Source: JABWCE01 sp964617955 (GTDB taxonomy: Bacteria; Bacteroidota; Bacteroidia; NS11-12g; UBA9320). From it: a DNA stretch of 64,000 nucleotides. The translations under genes were made by a program, and so were the position numbers. The stretch is from contig CAZTXB010000005.1 of assembly GCA_964617955.1 (NCBI GenBank), positions 1-64,000 of the forward strand, given 5' to 3'. Under the pieces are notes generated by a model, which saw only the letters and a list, made by a program, of their open reading frames with translations, did no database searches and had not been told where the DNA came from. Each line of letters opens with the position of its first letter. The first letter of the stretch is position 1. Of the stretch, positions 1-8,763 are shown piece after piece.

Positions 1-88
1 AACTCTGAGTAATCCCTCTGTTTATACTCCGCTTAACTGTGTTAAAAAAAAAGAGTCGTCTTACTTTTGACTTTGCCACAATTCAATC

Positions 89-130
89 CAAACCTCCAAG
101 GTTCTGTGAACCTTGGAGGTTTGTTTTTTG
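89..130 (+). terminator. Rho-independent terminator of a gene left of the window
   Basis: A perfect 16-bp inverted repeat (89-104 with 108-123) closes on a 3-nt TGT loop and is followed by a T-rich tract on the + strand. The other strand has no comparable T run, so it most likely ends a + strand gene left of the window. It also lies downstream of the mutase gene, whose stop is at 161-163, and could work weakly for that transcript. Confidence 0.75.
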
Positions 131-160
131 TAATCGGTCTTTGGTAAAAACGCTAAAATA

Positions 161-3100
161 TTACTTTTTACTTTCCTTCTGCCTTTCTATCAACTTTTCC
201 AATACCTCTACCGCCGCTGCGGTGATAATGGTTCCAGGGCCAAAAATAAAGTCGGTACCCGCTTTGTATAAATCTTCATAGTCAATGGCCGGAATAACGC
301 CACCTGCAATGATGAGGACATCCTCTCTTCCATATTTCCTCAATTCTTCAATGACTTCCGGTATCAGACTTTTATGACCACCGGCTAAGCTCGATATGCC
401 CAAACAATGGACGTCATTTTCTACAGCTTGTTTGGCCACCTCCTGTGGGGTTTGAAATAATGGGCCTATGTCCACGTCAAAGCCCAGATCGGCAAAAGCT
501 GTCGCAATCACCTTGGCCCCTCTGTCGTGACCATCTTGCCCCATTTTGGCTACCATTATTCTCGGCCTTCTGCCTTCTTTGGCAGCAAAGTCATCTGATA
601 AACCCGTAGCTTTGATAAAGTTTTTATCCATTTGCGATTCTTTTTTAAACACCCCTGAAATCGTTCTAGTCTGGGGTTGATAACGGCCATACACTTTTTC
701 CAAGGCCAGTGAAATTTCACCCAAGGTTGCTCTGTGTCTCGCAGCGACAACCGCTAAATCCAGAATATTCTCGCCTCCGGAATGGGCGGCTTTTGAAATG
801 GCCTCCAGGCTTTTGTTCACCTCCCATTCATTTCTATTTTTTTTGAGCGTTGCTAAACGCGAAATCTGCTGCTGTCGCACAGCCCGGTTGTCGATCGATA
901 AAATATCAATGGGAGCCTGCTTGCCCACTTTGTATTTATTTACCCCTACGATAACATCGCGTCCGCTATCAATGCGCGCCTGTTTCCTGGCTGCTGATTC
1001 TTCTATTCTTAATTTTGGTAAACCGGTTTCAATGGCCTTGGCCATGCCGCCCAAGGCTTCTACTTCTTCAATCAAAGCCCACGCCTTTGCAGCCAGCTGA
1101 CCGGTTAAATATTCTATGTAATAAGATCCACCCCAGGGATCAATGGCCCTGGTGATCTGGGTTTCACCGGCTAAATATTTCTGAGTATTTCTGGCAATAC
1201 GTGCCGAATAATCGGTAGGCAAGGCGATGGCCTCGTCCAAAGCATTGGTATGCAGACTCTGAGTTCCGCCAAATACTGCTGCCATGGCTTCAATGGTGGT
1301 TCTTGCAATGTTGTTGTAAGGATCCTGCTCGGTTAAACTCCAGCCTGAGGTTTGACAATGGGTGCGCAAAGCCATGGATTTAGGATTTTGGGGATTAAAC
1401 TGCTTGATGATTTTGGCCCATAATAGTCTCCCGGCCCTCATCTTTGCAATCTCCTTAAAAATATCCATGCCTATGCCCCAGAAAAATGAAAGACGGGGTG
1501 CAAAATCGTCAATGGCCAATCCCGCCGCTATACCGGTTCTCACATATTCTAACCCATCAGCAAGGGTGTAAGCCAATTCTATATCGGCAGATGCTCCGGC
1601 CTCATGCATGTGGTACCCGCTTATGCTAATGCAATTAAATTTGGGCATGTTGGCCGAACAATATTTAAAAATATCGCCTACCAAACGCATGGAGGGCAAA
1701 GGGGGGTAAATAAAGGTATTGCGAACCATGAACTCCTTTAAAATATCGTTTTGTATGGTTCCTGAAAGCTGACCGGGTTTAACACCTTGTTCCTCAGCGG
1801 CCACTATGTAAAAAGCCATAATGGGGATGACCGCCCCATTCATGGTCATACTCACGCTCATCTCATCGAGTGGTATGCCATCAAACAATTGTTTCATGTC
1901 CTCAACCGAATCAATGGCCACCCCTGCCATGCCAACATCACCCGATACGCGGGGATGATCGCTGTCGTACCCTCTGTGTGTGGCAAGGTCAAAGGCTACC
2001 GATAAACCTTTTTGACCACCTGCTAAATTTCTTCTGTAAAAGGCATTCGACGCTTCGGCGGTTGAAAACCCGGCGTATTGCCTGATGGTCCAGGGTTTTT
2101 GGACAAACATGGTGGCGTAAGGACCTCTTAAAAAAGGGGGTACTCCTGCTCCAAATCCGGTAAATCCCAAATGGCCAATATCTTCGAACCTGAAACTGTT
2201 TTTTACCGCAAACCCTTCGGATAGTTCATTTGAAACAGTGGCTTCGGGATGAACCTCCACACACTGACGCTTGGCTTTCATGGTGGTTAAATTTCCCACC
2301 TTTTCCATGAGGGCGCTGTTCACATTATCGAAAAAATAAGCCCCCCTGGCAGGGTCATGCACATCACAAACAAAGCTCTCTTCTTTTAACAAACCTTGTA
2401 TGTTTCGAATCATTCGCGCCGAAAATGACGGCTCGGCTCCCTTAATATTCTTAAGTCCCTTTACAACCAGGGATTGTACACCGCCGGCCATGGCAGCAAA
2501 TGCCATGCAGGTCAGGGCTATCATATCCGATTCGGCTTCATGATCCGAACCTGATAAATCAATGGTTTTGCAAATAATATAGGGCTCAAACACCGACTGT
2601 TCATGTTTTTGCAACAAACGGTACCAACCTTGCTTCAAGCTTCTTATTTTCGAAAGATTGAGGTAAAAATTATGACCCACTTCCATCCTAAAAAAAATGT
2701 CGCCGGCACCCAAAGGGTGGTTTTTTCTCTCTTTTATAAACCAATCGGCCTGCACCAGGGCTTGCTCGAGTTGTTTTTTATCATCGAGATGTGGCCAGGA
2801 GGATAAATCGATACATAGATTTTTAAATCCCTCGATAGGATGCTCAATAAGACTTTGAATGGCCAGGGCATAGTTTTCCTGGTTGTTTGATATTTTTAAG
2901 GCAATGGTTCCGCCCGACAGCTCATTTGCCGATTGCCTAAGACCCTGCAAATCGTAATCGTAAATGTCGATATGCAGGTTATAACCTTGAAGTTTTAACC
3001 AATCTAAATTTTGATCGAAATCGACTGAAAAGGCCTCCACCCCTTCTTTAATTGAATCAAGCCATTCAGGATTTGTGTTTTCTAAGGGAACGCAAAGCCT

Positions 3101-3292
3101 AAAAGGTTCTGGGTTGGGTATAATGATTTCTGATTTTTCAGGTCGGCTGTGCTCATCATAATAGGCTTTGACCTCTATTTCAGAAAAAAGCTTGAATTTT
3201 AACAGGGAGGCTACCTCTTCCCCCTTGGCCTGTTTTAAGGCTTCGGTACGCCAATCGGCTTCGGATTGTGGTGAAAACTCCGGGAATTTCAT
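161..3292 (-). CDS. Methylmalonyl-CoA mutase, MutA-like and MutB domains fused in one chain
   Basis: AdoCbl-dependent isomerisation of methylmalonyl-CoA and succinyl-CoA (propionate metabolism, cytosol). Residues 1-345 resemble the MutA small subunit but carry no B12-binding domain. From about 365 a complete MutB follows: TIM barrel with FRFEDIGHLGFTGFGAG, WTIRQYAGFS, the SISGYHMHEAGA active-site segment (Y560, H561) and a C-terminal cobalamin domain (about 905-1043) with the base-off DGHDRG motif (lower-axial H922). Ordinary MutB is about 710-720 aa; this chain is 1043 aa. Its ATG follows the glyS stop directly (TAA then ATG), so the two are probably cotranscribed. No frameshift is needed for the reading frame, so the fusion looks genuine. 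No G-protein domain of the IcmF type is present. Confidence 0.93.
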   Translation of the reverse strand: MKFPEFSPQSEADWRTEALKQAKGEEVASLLKFKLFSEIEVKAYYDEHSRPEKSEIIIPNPEPFRLCVPLENTNPEWLDSIKEGVEAFSVDFDQNLDWLKLQGYNLHIDIYDYDLQGLRQSANELSGGTIALKISNNQENYALAIQSLIEHPIEGFKNLCIDLSSWPHLDDKKQLEQALVQADWFIKERKNHPLGAGDIFFRMEVGHNFYLNLSKIRSLKQGWYRLLQKHEQSVFEPYIICKTIDLSGSDHEAESDMIALTCMAFAAMAGGVQSLVVKGLKNIKGAEPSFSARMIRNIQGLLKEESFVCDVHDPARGAYFFDNVNSALMEKVGNLTTMKAKRQCVEVHPEATVSNELSEGFAVKNSFRFEDIGHLGFTGFGAGVPPFLRGPYATMFVQKPWTIRQYAGFSTAEASNAFYRRNLAGGQKGLSVAFDLATHRGYDSDHPRVSGDVGMAGVAIDSVEDMKQLFDGIPLDEMSVSMTMNGAVIPIMAFYIVAAEEQGVKPGQLSGTIQNDILKEFMVRNTFIYPPLPSMRLVGDIFKYCSANMPKFNCISISGYHMHEAGASADIELAYTLADGLEYVRTGIAAGLAIDDFAPRLSFFWGIGMDIFKEIAKMRAGRLLWAKIIKQFNPQNPKSMALRTHCQTSGWSLTEQDPYNNIARTTIEAMAAVFGGTQSLHTNALDEAIALPTDYSARIARNTQKYLAGETQITRAIDPWGGSYYIEYLTGQLAAKAWALIEEVEALGGMAKAIETGLPKLRIEESAARKQARIDSGRDVIVGVNKYKVGKQAPIDILSIDNRAVRQQQISRLATLKKNRNEWEVNKSLEAISKAAHSGGENILDLAVVAARHRATLGEISLALEKVYGRYQPQTRTISGVFKKESQMDKNFIKATGLSDDFAAKEGRRPRIMVAKMGQDGHDRGAKVIATAFADLGFDVDIGPLFQTPQEVAKQAVENDVHCLGISSLAGGHKSLIPEVIEELRKYGREDVLIIAGGVIPAIDYEDLYKAGTDFIFGPGTIITAAAVEVLEKLIERQKESKK

Positions 3293-4828
3293 TTATAATT
3301 TGGCCAACAAATTTTTTAGGCTGGTTTCTTCACTCAGTATAGAGTGAAGTTCATTGATTTTGACTCGTTTTTGTTCCATGCTGTCTCGGTACCTTAGGGT
3401 AACATCCTCATGGTTTACACTGTCATAATCAATGGTTATGCAAAATGGCGTGCCAATAGCATCCTGTCGACGATAGCGCTTGCCTATGGTGTCCTTCTCC
3501 TCATAAAAGCATTGAAAATCAAATTTGAGGTCGTTGTAAATCTTCTCGGCCATTTCGGGCAAACCGTCTTTTTTTACCAGGGGTAAAATAGCGACCTTGT
3601 ATGGAGAGAGTGCCGGATGAATTTTAAACACCGTGCGGGTCTCCCCGTTTTCTAGCGTTTCGTCTACGAGGTTTTCACAGAGCTGGACCAGAAATAAACG
3701 GTCAAGCCCAATTGAAGTTTCGATCACGTAGGGCACATAATTCTGATTGGTTTCGGTATCAAAATATTGAAGTTTCTTGCCTGAAAACTCCTGATGCCTT
3801 CCCAAATCAAAATCGGTGCGACTGTGTATGCCTTCCACTTCCTTAAATCCAAATGGAAACTTATACTCAATATCGACCGCAGCATTGGCGTAGTGGGCCA
3901 ACTTTAAATGGTCATGGAATTTTAAATTTGTTTCATGGGTTCCCAGTGCCTTATGCCATTTTATGCGCACCACTTTCCAATAATGATACCACTCCATTTC
4001 CGTGCCCGGTTTCACAAAAAACTGCATTTCCATTTGCTCGAATTCTTTCATGCGCATAATAAACTGACGGGCTACGATTTCATTGCGAAATGCCTTGCCG
4101 GTTTGCGCGATTCCAAATGGTATTTTCATGCGCCCGGATTTTTGAACGTTCAAAAAGTTTACAAAAATTCCCTGGGCTGTTTCCGGCCTTAAATACAATT
4201 CGGATTCTCCATCGGTGGCCGACATTTGGGTGCTGTACATCAAATTAAATTGACGCACGTCGGTCCAATTTTTCGTACCGCTGATAGGGCAAACAATTTC
4301 AAGTTTTTCGATAAGATCCTTGATCAAACTCAATTCCCCTGTTTCCAGACCTTTTTTTAAGTTTTCATCAATGGATTTTATGGTATTCTGGTATTCAACG
4401 ATCCTTGGATTGGTTTCGGCATAGAGTTTTGGGTCAAAATTCTCACCAAAGCGCTTAGCCGCTTTTTCCAATTCTTTTTCAATTTTGTCCCTTACCTTGT
4501 CCTGATAGTCTTCGAGCAGTTGGTCGGCCCTGTAGCGTTTCTTGCTGTCCTTGTTGTCAATCATCGGGTCGCTGAATCCATCCACATGTCCGCTGGCTTT
4601 CCAGGTTTTTGGATGCATAAAGATGGCCGAATCAATCCCAACAATATTTTGATGCAGCTGAACCATGCTTTTCCACCAATACTGCCTGAGGTTATTTTTT
4701 AGCTCAACGCCATTTTGACCATAGTCGTAAACCGCTGTCAGGCCTTCATAAATTTCACTCGACGAAAAAATAAAACCGTATTCTTTACAGTGGGAAATAA
4801 TTTTTTTAAATTGCTCTTCTGCGCTCAT
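3293..4828 (-). CDS. glyQS: Glycyl-tRNA synthetase, homodimeric type
   Basis: Charges tRNA-Gly in the cytosol. This is the single-chain class II type (511 aa), not the alpha/beta heterotetramer. Visible are the N-terminal glycine-binding region (GFIFSSSEIYEG), class II motif 2 (GIAQTGKAFRNEI then RMKEFEQMEMQFF), motif 3 (ETSIGLDRLFL) and a C-terminal anticodon-binding domain starting near SPYKVAILPL. It is first in a likely two-gene unit with the downstream mutase, which it abuts without a gap. A TAnnTTTG promoter element sits 12 nt upstream of its ATG. Length and motifs match Bacteroidota homologues. Confidence 0.96.
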   Translation of the reverse strand: MSAEEQFKKIISHCKEYGFIFSSSEIYEGLTAVYDYGQNGVELKNNLRQYWWKSMVQLHQNIVGIDSAIFMHPKTWKASGHVDGFSDPMIDNKDSKKRYRADQLLEDYQDKVRDKIEKELEKAAKRFGENFDPKLYAETNPRIVEYQNTIKSIDENLKKGLETGELSLIKDLIEKLEIVCPISGTKNWTDVRQFNLMYSTQMSATDGESELYLRPETAQGIFVNFLNVQKSGRMKIPFGIAQTGKAFRNEIVARQFIMRMKEFEQMEMQFFVKPGTEMEWYHYWKVVRIKWHKALGTHETNLKFHDHLKLAHYANAAVDIEYKFPFGFKEVEGIHSRTDFDLGRHQEFSGKKLQYFDTETNQNYVPYVIETSIGLDRLFLVQLCENLVDETLENGETRTVFKIHPALSPYKVAILPLVKKDGLPEMAEKIYNDLKFDFQCFYEEKDTIGKRYRRQDAIGTPFCITIDYDSVNHEDVTLRYRDSMEQKRVKINELHSILSEETSLKNLLAKL

Positions 4829-4840
4829 CTTTTAATGGGG

Positions 4841-4848
4841 CAAAACTA
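4841..4848 (-). promoter_or_regulatory. Promoter -7 element for glyQS
   Basis: On the minus strand this reads TAGTTTTG, an exact match to the Bacteroidota primary-sigma -7 consensus TAnnTTTG, ending 12 nt upstream of the glyQS ATG. A matching -33 TTTG is not obvious. It is divergent to the promoter of the coiled-coil gene. Confidence 0.55.
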
Positions 4849-4878
4849 ATTATTTTAACCCTATATCTGCTTTTTTTA

Positions 4879-4886
4879 TACTTTTG
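4879..4886 (+). promoter_or_regulatory. Promoter -7 element for the secreted coiled-coil gene
   Basis: TACTTTTG matches TAnnTTTG and ends 16 nt upstream of the ATG at 4903. It lies 30 bp from the oppositely oriented glyQS element. Confidence 0.55.
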
Positions 4887-4902
4887 AAGCGGTTAAAAAA
4901 AA

Positions 4903-5856
4903 ATGAATCGCGCAAAATTATACCTCATTTTACTTTTGCTGTCTCCTTTCCTCGGCCTATCGCAATTTGGCCCAAGGAAAAAGGATTTGGCACTGCGAAT
5001 CGACACCCTTCAGATGAAGAATCATCTGCTGGAAGGTGAACTAAAATGGCTTCAGGTAAAGGATTCATTAAACAGCGCTGAACTTAAAAAACTGCACAGC
5101 GAACTGAAAGATTTGAAGAAGTACGCATTGGATATCCATGATTTAATGGCTAAACTTGAGGAAGAACACGAAAACATTTCAAAAGATAATCTTCGACTCA
5201 AAAAGCAATACGACGATTTGGTAAAAAAACTTGAAATTCAACAAATTCTCATGAGAAAAGTCATTGGCGTAGATTCTCTTGAGCTTTTTGAAAAAAAGAT
5301 CGCCTCCGAAAACGCGCTCCCTCCTTCGCCTGAAATTGAAAAATTCAAAACCTTCGCTTCAAATTTCTTGGCCGACCTCAATGATAACAGTGAATTTGGA
5401 CTTGAAAAATATTTGAATGAGAGCCATACCTTCTTCTATTTATCCAAGCCCGGATTCATCACTTCGGTATCATCCATTAAGGACCTCAACGAATTAACCG
5501 AAGAAATTCCATGGCGTATTGGCTACGACGCATTTAAAAAAACCAAATTCGCTCTGCAGGAAGGCGAAAAACCCATAGTGAATTGTGAAATGGTTCATCT
5601 TTACAACAAAAGGGGCATCTATGCCGGCTTTGAACAAGATTTTAACAAGGTTTCGAAAGCCCTTGTTGCGCTAAAAGAATTTAGTCCGGATGAAGAAGCA
5701 AAATTAAACACGCAAATCGATGCCATTTTGAAAGAGGAAACCCGGGTGGTGACCTATATCTTTAGTACAGACGGAAACCTCGGTTTTTATTTTATGCGAT
5801 CAGGCGACACTTGGAAACTGTTCTGTCTTGAAGTAGATGACCCATGCAGCGCTTAG
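4903..5856 (+). CDS. Secreted/periplasmic coiled-coil protein of unknown function
   Basis: I do not recognise a named family. The 317-aa product starts with a signal peptide (LYLILLLLSPFLGLSQ, about residues 5-20). Residues 25-125 are charged and heptad-like, rich in Leu, Lys and Glu, and predict a long coiled coil. The C-terminal half (about 145-317) is a mixed globular domain ending in a strand-rich segment (GNLGFYFMRSGDTWKLFCLEVDDPC). It stands alone, divergent from glyQS and followed by a repeat tract and rpsT. The layout of export signal, coiled coil and globular domain suggests an envelope adaptor, but that is inference only. Confidence 0.8.
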   Translation: MNRAKLYLILLLLSPFLGLSQFGPRKKDLALRIDTLQMKNHLLEGELKWLQVKDSLNSAELKKLHSELKDLKKYALDIHDLMAKLEEEHENISKDNLRLKKQYDDLVKKLEIQQILMRKVIGVDSLELFEKKIASENALPPSPEIEKFKTFASNFLADLNDNSEFGLEKYLNESHTFFYLSKPGFITSVSSIKDLNELTEEIPWRIGYDAFKKTKFALQEGEKPIVNCEMVHLYNKRGIYAGFEQDFNKVSKALVALKEFSPDEEAKLNTQIDAILKEETRVVTYIFSTDGNLGFYFMRSGDTWKLFCLEVDDPCSA

Positions 5857-5962
5857 TGTTTTAACCTCTCGCAGCCGATATTAGGTATGGGCTGATATAT
5901 AAATTAAGTATGTTTGCCCAATACACCGATAAATCTGCTAGTCATTTATGAATTTTGATTGA

Positions 5963-6026
5963 CCTCTCAACCTCAACCTCAACCTTTACCTCAACCTCAA
6001 CCTCAACCTTAACCTTATCCTCAACC
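5963..6026. repeat. CCTCAA hexanucleotide microsatellite
   Basis: About ten copies of CCTCAA and close variants (CCTTTA, CCTTAA, CCTTAT) run in tandem over 64 bp. They end just upstream of the rpsT promoter (-33 box at 6045). The GGTTGA/TTGAGG strand is G/T-biased. No coding capacity. Confidence 0.9.
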
Positions 6027-6044
6027 AAATCTTTTAAAAAAGCT

Positions 6045-6076
6045 TTTGAAAAATGTAAACAATTTTATTACATTTG
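6045..6076 (+). promoter_or_regulatory. Promoter of rpsT (-33 and -7 elements)
   Basis: TTTG at 6045-6048 (-33) and TACATTTG at 6069-6076 (-7, TAnnTTTG) are separated by 20 nt, the spacing expected of the Bacteroidota primary sigma factor. The rpsT ATG lies 16 nt further on. This is the best-formed promoter in the window. Confidence 0.75.
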
Positions 6077-6092
6077 CAGCCCTTAACAAAAA

Positions 6093-6347
6093 ATGGCAAA
6101 TCATAAATCCTCATTAAAAAGAATTCGTTCCAATAATACCAAGCGTTTGAGAAATCGCTACCAACACAAATCTACAAGAACTGTGATCAAGGCGATTCGC
6201 AAGTCGACCGATAAAAAGGAAGCAAGCGCACTTATTCCAAAAATATTTTCTATGCTTGATAAGCTGGTGAAGAAAAATATTATTCACCGCAATAAGGCAG
6301 CCAATCAAAAAAGCAAGTTGAGCCGCCATGTCAACACCATGGCTTAA
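6093..6347 (+). CDS. rpsT: 30S ribosomal protein S20
   Basis: Primary 16S rRNA-binding protein of the small ribosomal subunit. The 84-aa Lys/Arg-rich helical protein opens with MANHKSSLKRIRSNN and has the family's hydrophobic patch (IFSMLDKLVKKNIIHRNKAANQKS) near the C-terminus. Length is normal. It is monocistronic: a strong promoter lies 16 nt upstream and an intrinsic terminator follows about 20 nt after the stop. Confidence 0.97.
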   Translation: MANHKSSLKRIRSNNTKRLRNRYQHKSTRTVIKAIRKSTDKKEASALIPKIFSMLDKLVKKNIIHRNKAANQKSKLSRHVNTMA

Positions 6348-6365
6348 AATAATAAGCATAAATTA

Positions 6366-6396
6366 AAAAAATCTGCCCTAAAGCAGATTTTTTTTT
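6366..6396 (+). terminator. Rho-independent terminator after rpsT
   Basis: Stem 6366-6376 pairs with 6383-6393 (ATCTGC/GCAGAT core extended by A/T pairs), loop CCTAAA, then a T run. The A-tract on the left arm would make it work on both strands. Confidence 0.85.
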
Positions 6397-6536
6397 CGGC
6401 CGATAGTAAAACAAAAAGGCCGTTCCTCGTTTCATCACCTTTGTAAATCTGAGGGTTACATTCTTCTACTTACCCATTAAAAAACAAAAAATATCATTAT
6501 TCCGTTAAATTTAATGCATTGGTAACATAATAATTT

Positions 6537-6544
6537 TATTTTTG
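6537..6544 (+). promoter_or_regulatory. Promoter -7 element for the exbB operon
   Basis: TATTTTTG matches TAnnTTTG and lies 46 nt upstream of the exbB ATG. A TTG ends at 6521, giving a 15-nt spacer that is shorter than usual, so the -33 element is uncertain. Confidence 0.5.
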
Positions 6545-6590
6545 CCATCCGAATTATAAATACGTATATAAATAAAAAACAATCAATAGA

Positions 6591-7382
6591 ATGAGTCATC
6601 AAAAAACATCATCCAATTTAAGCCGATTTTTTGCCGGCCTGGTTATTTTAATCTCCTTAGGGTTAGGTATTGTGATCTATGTATTTGTGCTTGGCGCAAG
6701 TGACAATTTCGATGCCGAAGGACATCCAATTACCCTCTTGGGTATTATGTACAAAGGAGGATTTATCGTTCCCATCCTGTTGGGATTGGTAATCACCGTA
6801 ATCACGATTAGCATCGAACGGTTTATTACCATCATGAAAGCCAAAGGCAGCGGCTCCATCGACATGTTTGTTAGAAAAGTTAAAGGCATGTTGGCCTCCG
6901 ATCAAATCGACAACGCCATTGCCGAATGCGACAAGCAGAAAGGCTCATTGGCCAATGTGATGCGCTCAGGTCTTGAATTGTACAAAGTAGTGATCGACGA
7001 CAAAACTATGGATAAGGAAGAAAAGGAAGCCGCCATTCAAAAAGAACTGGAAGAAGCCACGGCGCTTGAATTGCCTATGCTTGGTAAAAATTTACCCATC
7101 CTCTCCACATCAGCCTCTATCGGTACATTGATTGGATTGATCGGAACGGTTTTTGGAATGATCAGGGCCTTTAAAGCACTTGCAGCTGCCGGACAGCCGG
7201 ATACCACTGCGCTTGCTACCGGTATTTCTGAAGCGCTTGTAAACACAGCGGTTGGTATTGTGGCCTCCACATTGGCTATTATTTTTTATAATATCTTCTC
7301 CACCCGTATCGACGCTTTAACCTATAGCATTGACGAAGCCGGCTTTAGCATACTTCAAACCTTGAAGTCGAAAAAACATTAA
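6591..7382 (+). CDS. exbB: MotA/TolQ/ExbB proton channel protein
   Basis: Inner-membrane proton-channel subunit that, with ExbD, energises TonB. The 263-aa protein has hydrophobic segments at about 14-34, 55-77, 168-190 and 215-236. The conserved ExbB core is the last two helices (LSTSASIGTLIGLIGTVFGMI and NTAVGIVASTLAIIFYNI), with a cytoplasmic loop of about 90 residues between helices 2 and 3. The extra N-terminal helix (14-34) is typical of Bacteroidota ExbB. It is first in an operon followed by two exbD genes and tonB. Confidence 0.95.
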   Translation: MSHQKTSSNLSRFFAGLVILISLGLGIVIYVFVLGASDNFDAEGHPITLLGIMYKGGFIVPILLGLVITVITISIERFITIMKAKGSGSIDMFVRKVKGMLASDQIDNAIAECDKQKGSLANVMRSGLELYKVVIDDKTMDKEEKEAAIQKELEEATALELPMLGKNLPILSTSASIGTLIGLIGTVFGMIRAFKALAAAGQPDTTALATGISEALVNTAVGIVASTLAIIFYNIFSTRIDALTYSIDEAGFSILQTLKSKKH

Positions 7383-7452
7383 AATGGGTTTACCCCCATT
7401 TACCAGTTTATAAGTTTGATTATTAACCATTACTTAATATAAAAATAAGCAT

Positions 7453-8109
7453 ATGCCAAAAATTAAAATGCCCCGCTCTAGTCCGTCGTTAGACATGACG
7501 CCTATGGTGGATTTGGCTTTCTTGCTCGTTACCTTTTTTATTCTTACCGCTTCCTTTCGAAATCCAGAGCCCATACAAGTTACTACCCCGAGCTCTACCT
7601 CCGACAAATTAATGCCTGAAAACAGTTTGCTTATTACCATAAGCGATTCAGGAAAGGTTTTTTATACCATTTCAGGTTACGAGGTACGAAAAAAGGTATT
7701 GCAACGCATGGCCGAAAAATACAAAGTAAGTTTTACAGCCAAACAATATGAAGAGTTTGGAGGCATGTCGAGTTTCGGTGTAGGGATAAAAAACCTTGGA
7801 CTGTTTATTAATGCCGAACCCGGGCAAAGAGAGAAATTCCCATCCAATGGCATTCCAATGGATTCAATGAACAACCAACTTAAAGACTGGATAAATTTTG
7901 GACGCTACGAAGGAGCCGTGGCCTATAAAGAGCTTAAAGACGAGGCAGAGGCCGCCGGGCGAACTGTAAAGACTGAACCTCTGCGTATGGCCATTAAAGC
8001 CGATGGCAAAACCAATTACATTGTTGTGAAAGAAGTGATAAAAACCTTTACAGATTTGAAGATTTTTAGATTCAATTTATTGACAAATTTTGAAAAAGGA
8101 GAGGAATAA
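7453..8109 (+). CDS. exbD: Biopolymer transporter ExbD, first copy with enlarged periplasmic domain
   Basis: Partner of ExbB in the proton channel. One N-terminal transmembrane helix carries the motif SPSLDMTPMVDLAFLLVTFF; the Asp of MVDLAFLL is the expected proton-binding residue. The periplasmic domain is larger than the usual ExbD (218 versus about 140 aa), with a charged insertion around residues 75-165 (AEKYKVSFTAKQYEEFGG through YKELKDEAEAAGR). It is followed 12 nt later by a second, different exbD. The pair may form a hetero-oligomeric channel with ExbB; that is inference. Confidence 0.92.
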   Translation: MPKIKMPRSSPSLDMTPMVDLAFLLVTFFILTASFRNPEPIQVTTPSSTSDKLMPENSLLITISDSGKVFYTISGYEVRKKVLQRMAEKYKVSFTAKQYEEFGGMSSFGVGIKNLGLFINAEPGQREKFPSNGIPMDSMNNQLKDWINFGRYEGAVAYKELKDEAEAAGRTVKTEPLRMAIKADGKTNYIVVKEVIKTFTDLKIFRFNLLTNFEKGEE

Positions 8110-8121
8110 TTTTTAACAGAT

Positions 8122-8757
8122 ATGGCAGAATTAAATCCCGAATCGAGTGGTAGCCACAAAAAAGGCAGTAAGGTAAAAGCCAAAAAACAAAGCACCAAGG
8201 TGGATATGACCCCCATGGTGGATTTGGCCTTCCTGCTTCTCACCTTCTTCGTACTTACCTCCACATTCAGCAAACCCAAAACCATGGAAATTACTTTTCC
8301 GGTTCCGCCCGAAAAAGACGCTCCTCCGCCCCCGCCGATGAAGGTAAATGGGTATACTTTTTTGCTGACTAAAGACAACCGAATATTTTGGTACAATGGT
8401 GAATTCAAAGATGCTCCAAAAAACAATTTGCCTGCCACTACCCTTACTGAAGTAAAATTTGGTGAAGATCTCAACAAACTGCTTCTCGACAAAAACGATA
8501 TGGTAGTCTCGATTATCAGGGATTTGAAGAAGCAAAGAAAATCCGATGCGATTGACGACACCACCTACAAGTTAAGGGCCGTTGACGCCAAAGGTAAGTC
8601 GGAAGCACCTTTCTTCGTTATCAAAGCCGATGATAAAGCCATTTATAAAAACCTTATCGATTTGATTGATGAATTTAATATCTGCAACATTGGAAAATAC
8701 GCCGTAACCGATATTATGGCCAGCGAAGTTAAACTGTTAAACGAGGCAACTAAATAG
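8122..8757 (+). CDS. exbD: Biopolymer transporter ExbD, second copy
   Basis: Second ExbD paralogue, 211 aa. A basic cytoplasmic N-terminus (KKGSKVKAKKQSTK) precedes the transmembrane motif VDMTPMVDLAFLLLTFFVL with the functional Asp, then a short proline run (DAPPPPPMK) and a periplasmic domain. Similarity to the first copy is confined mainly to the transmembrane motif, so this is an old duplication. It lies between exbD-1 (12-nt gap) and tonB (6-nt gap). Confidence 0.92.
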   Translation: MAELNPESSGSHKKGSKVKAKKQSTKVDMTPMVDLAFLLLTFFVLTSTFSKPKTMEITFPVPPEKDAPPPPPMKVNGYTFLLTKDNRIFWYNGEFKDAPKNNLPATTLTEVKFGEDLNKLLLDKNDMVVSIIRDLKKQRKSDAIDDTTYKLRAVDAKGKSEAPFFVIKADDKAIYKNLIDLIDEFNICNIGKYAVTDIMASEVKLLNEATK

Positions 8758-8763
8758 ACAGAA

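Noticed and set aside
39..281. 80-codon ORF on the + strand at the left edge
   Set aside because: It crosses the terminator hairpin and then lies antisense to the mutase C-terminus; codon usage is not protein-like.
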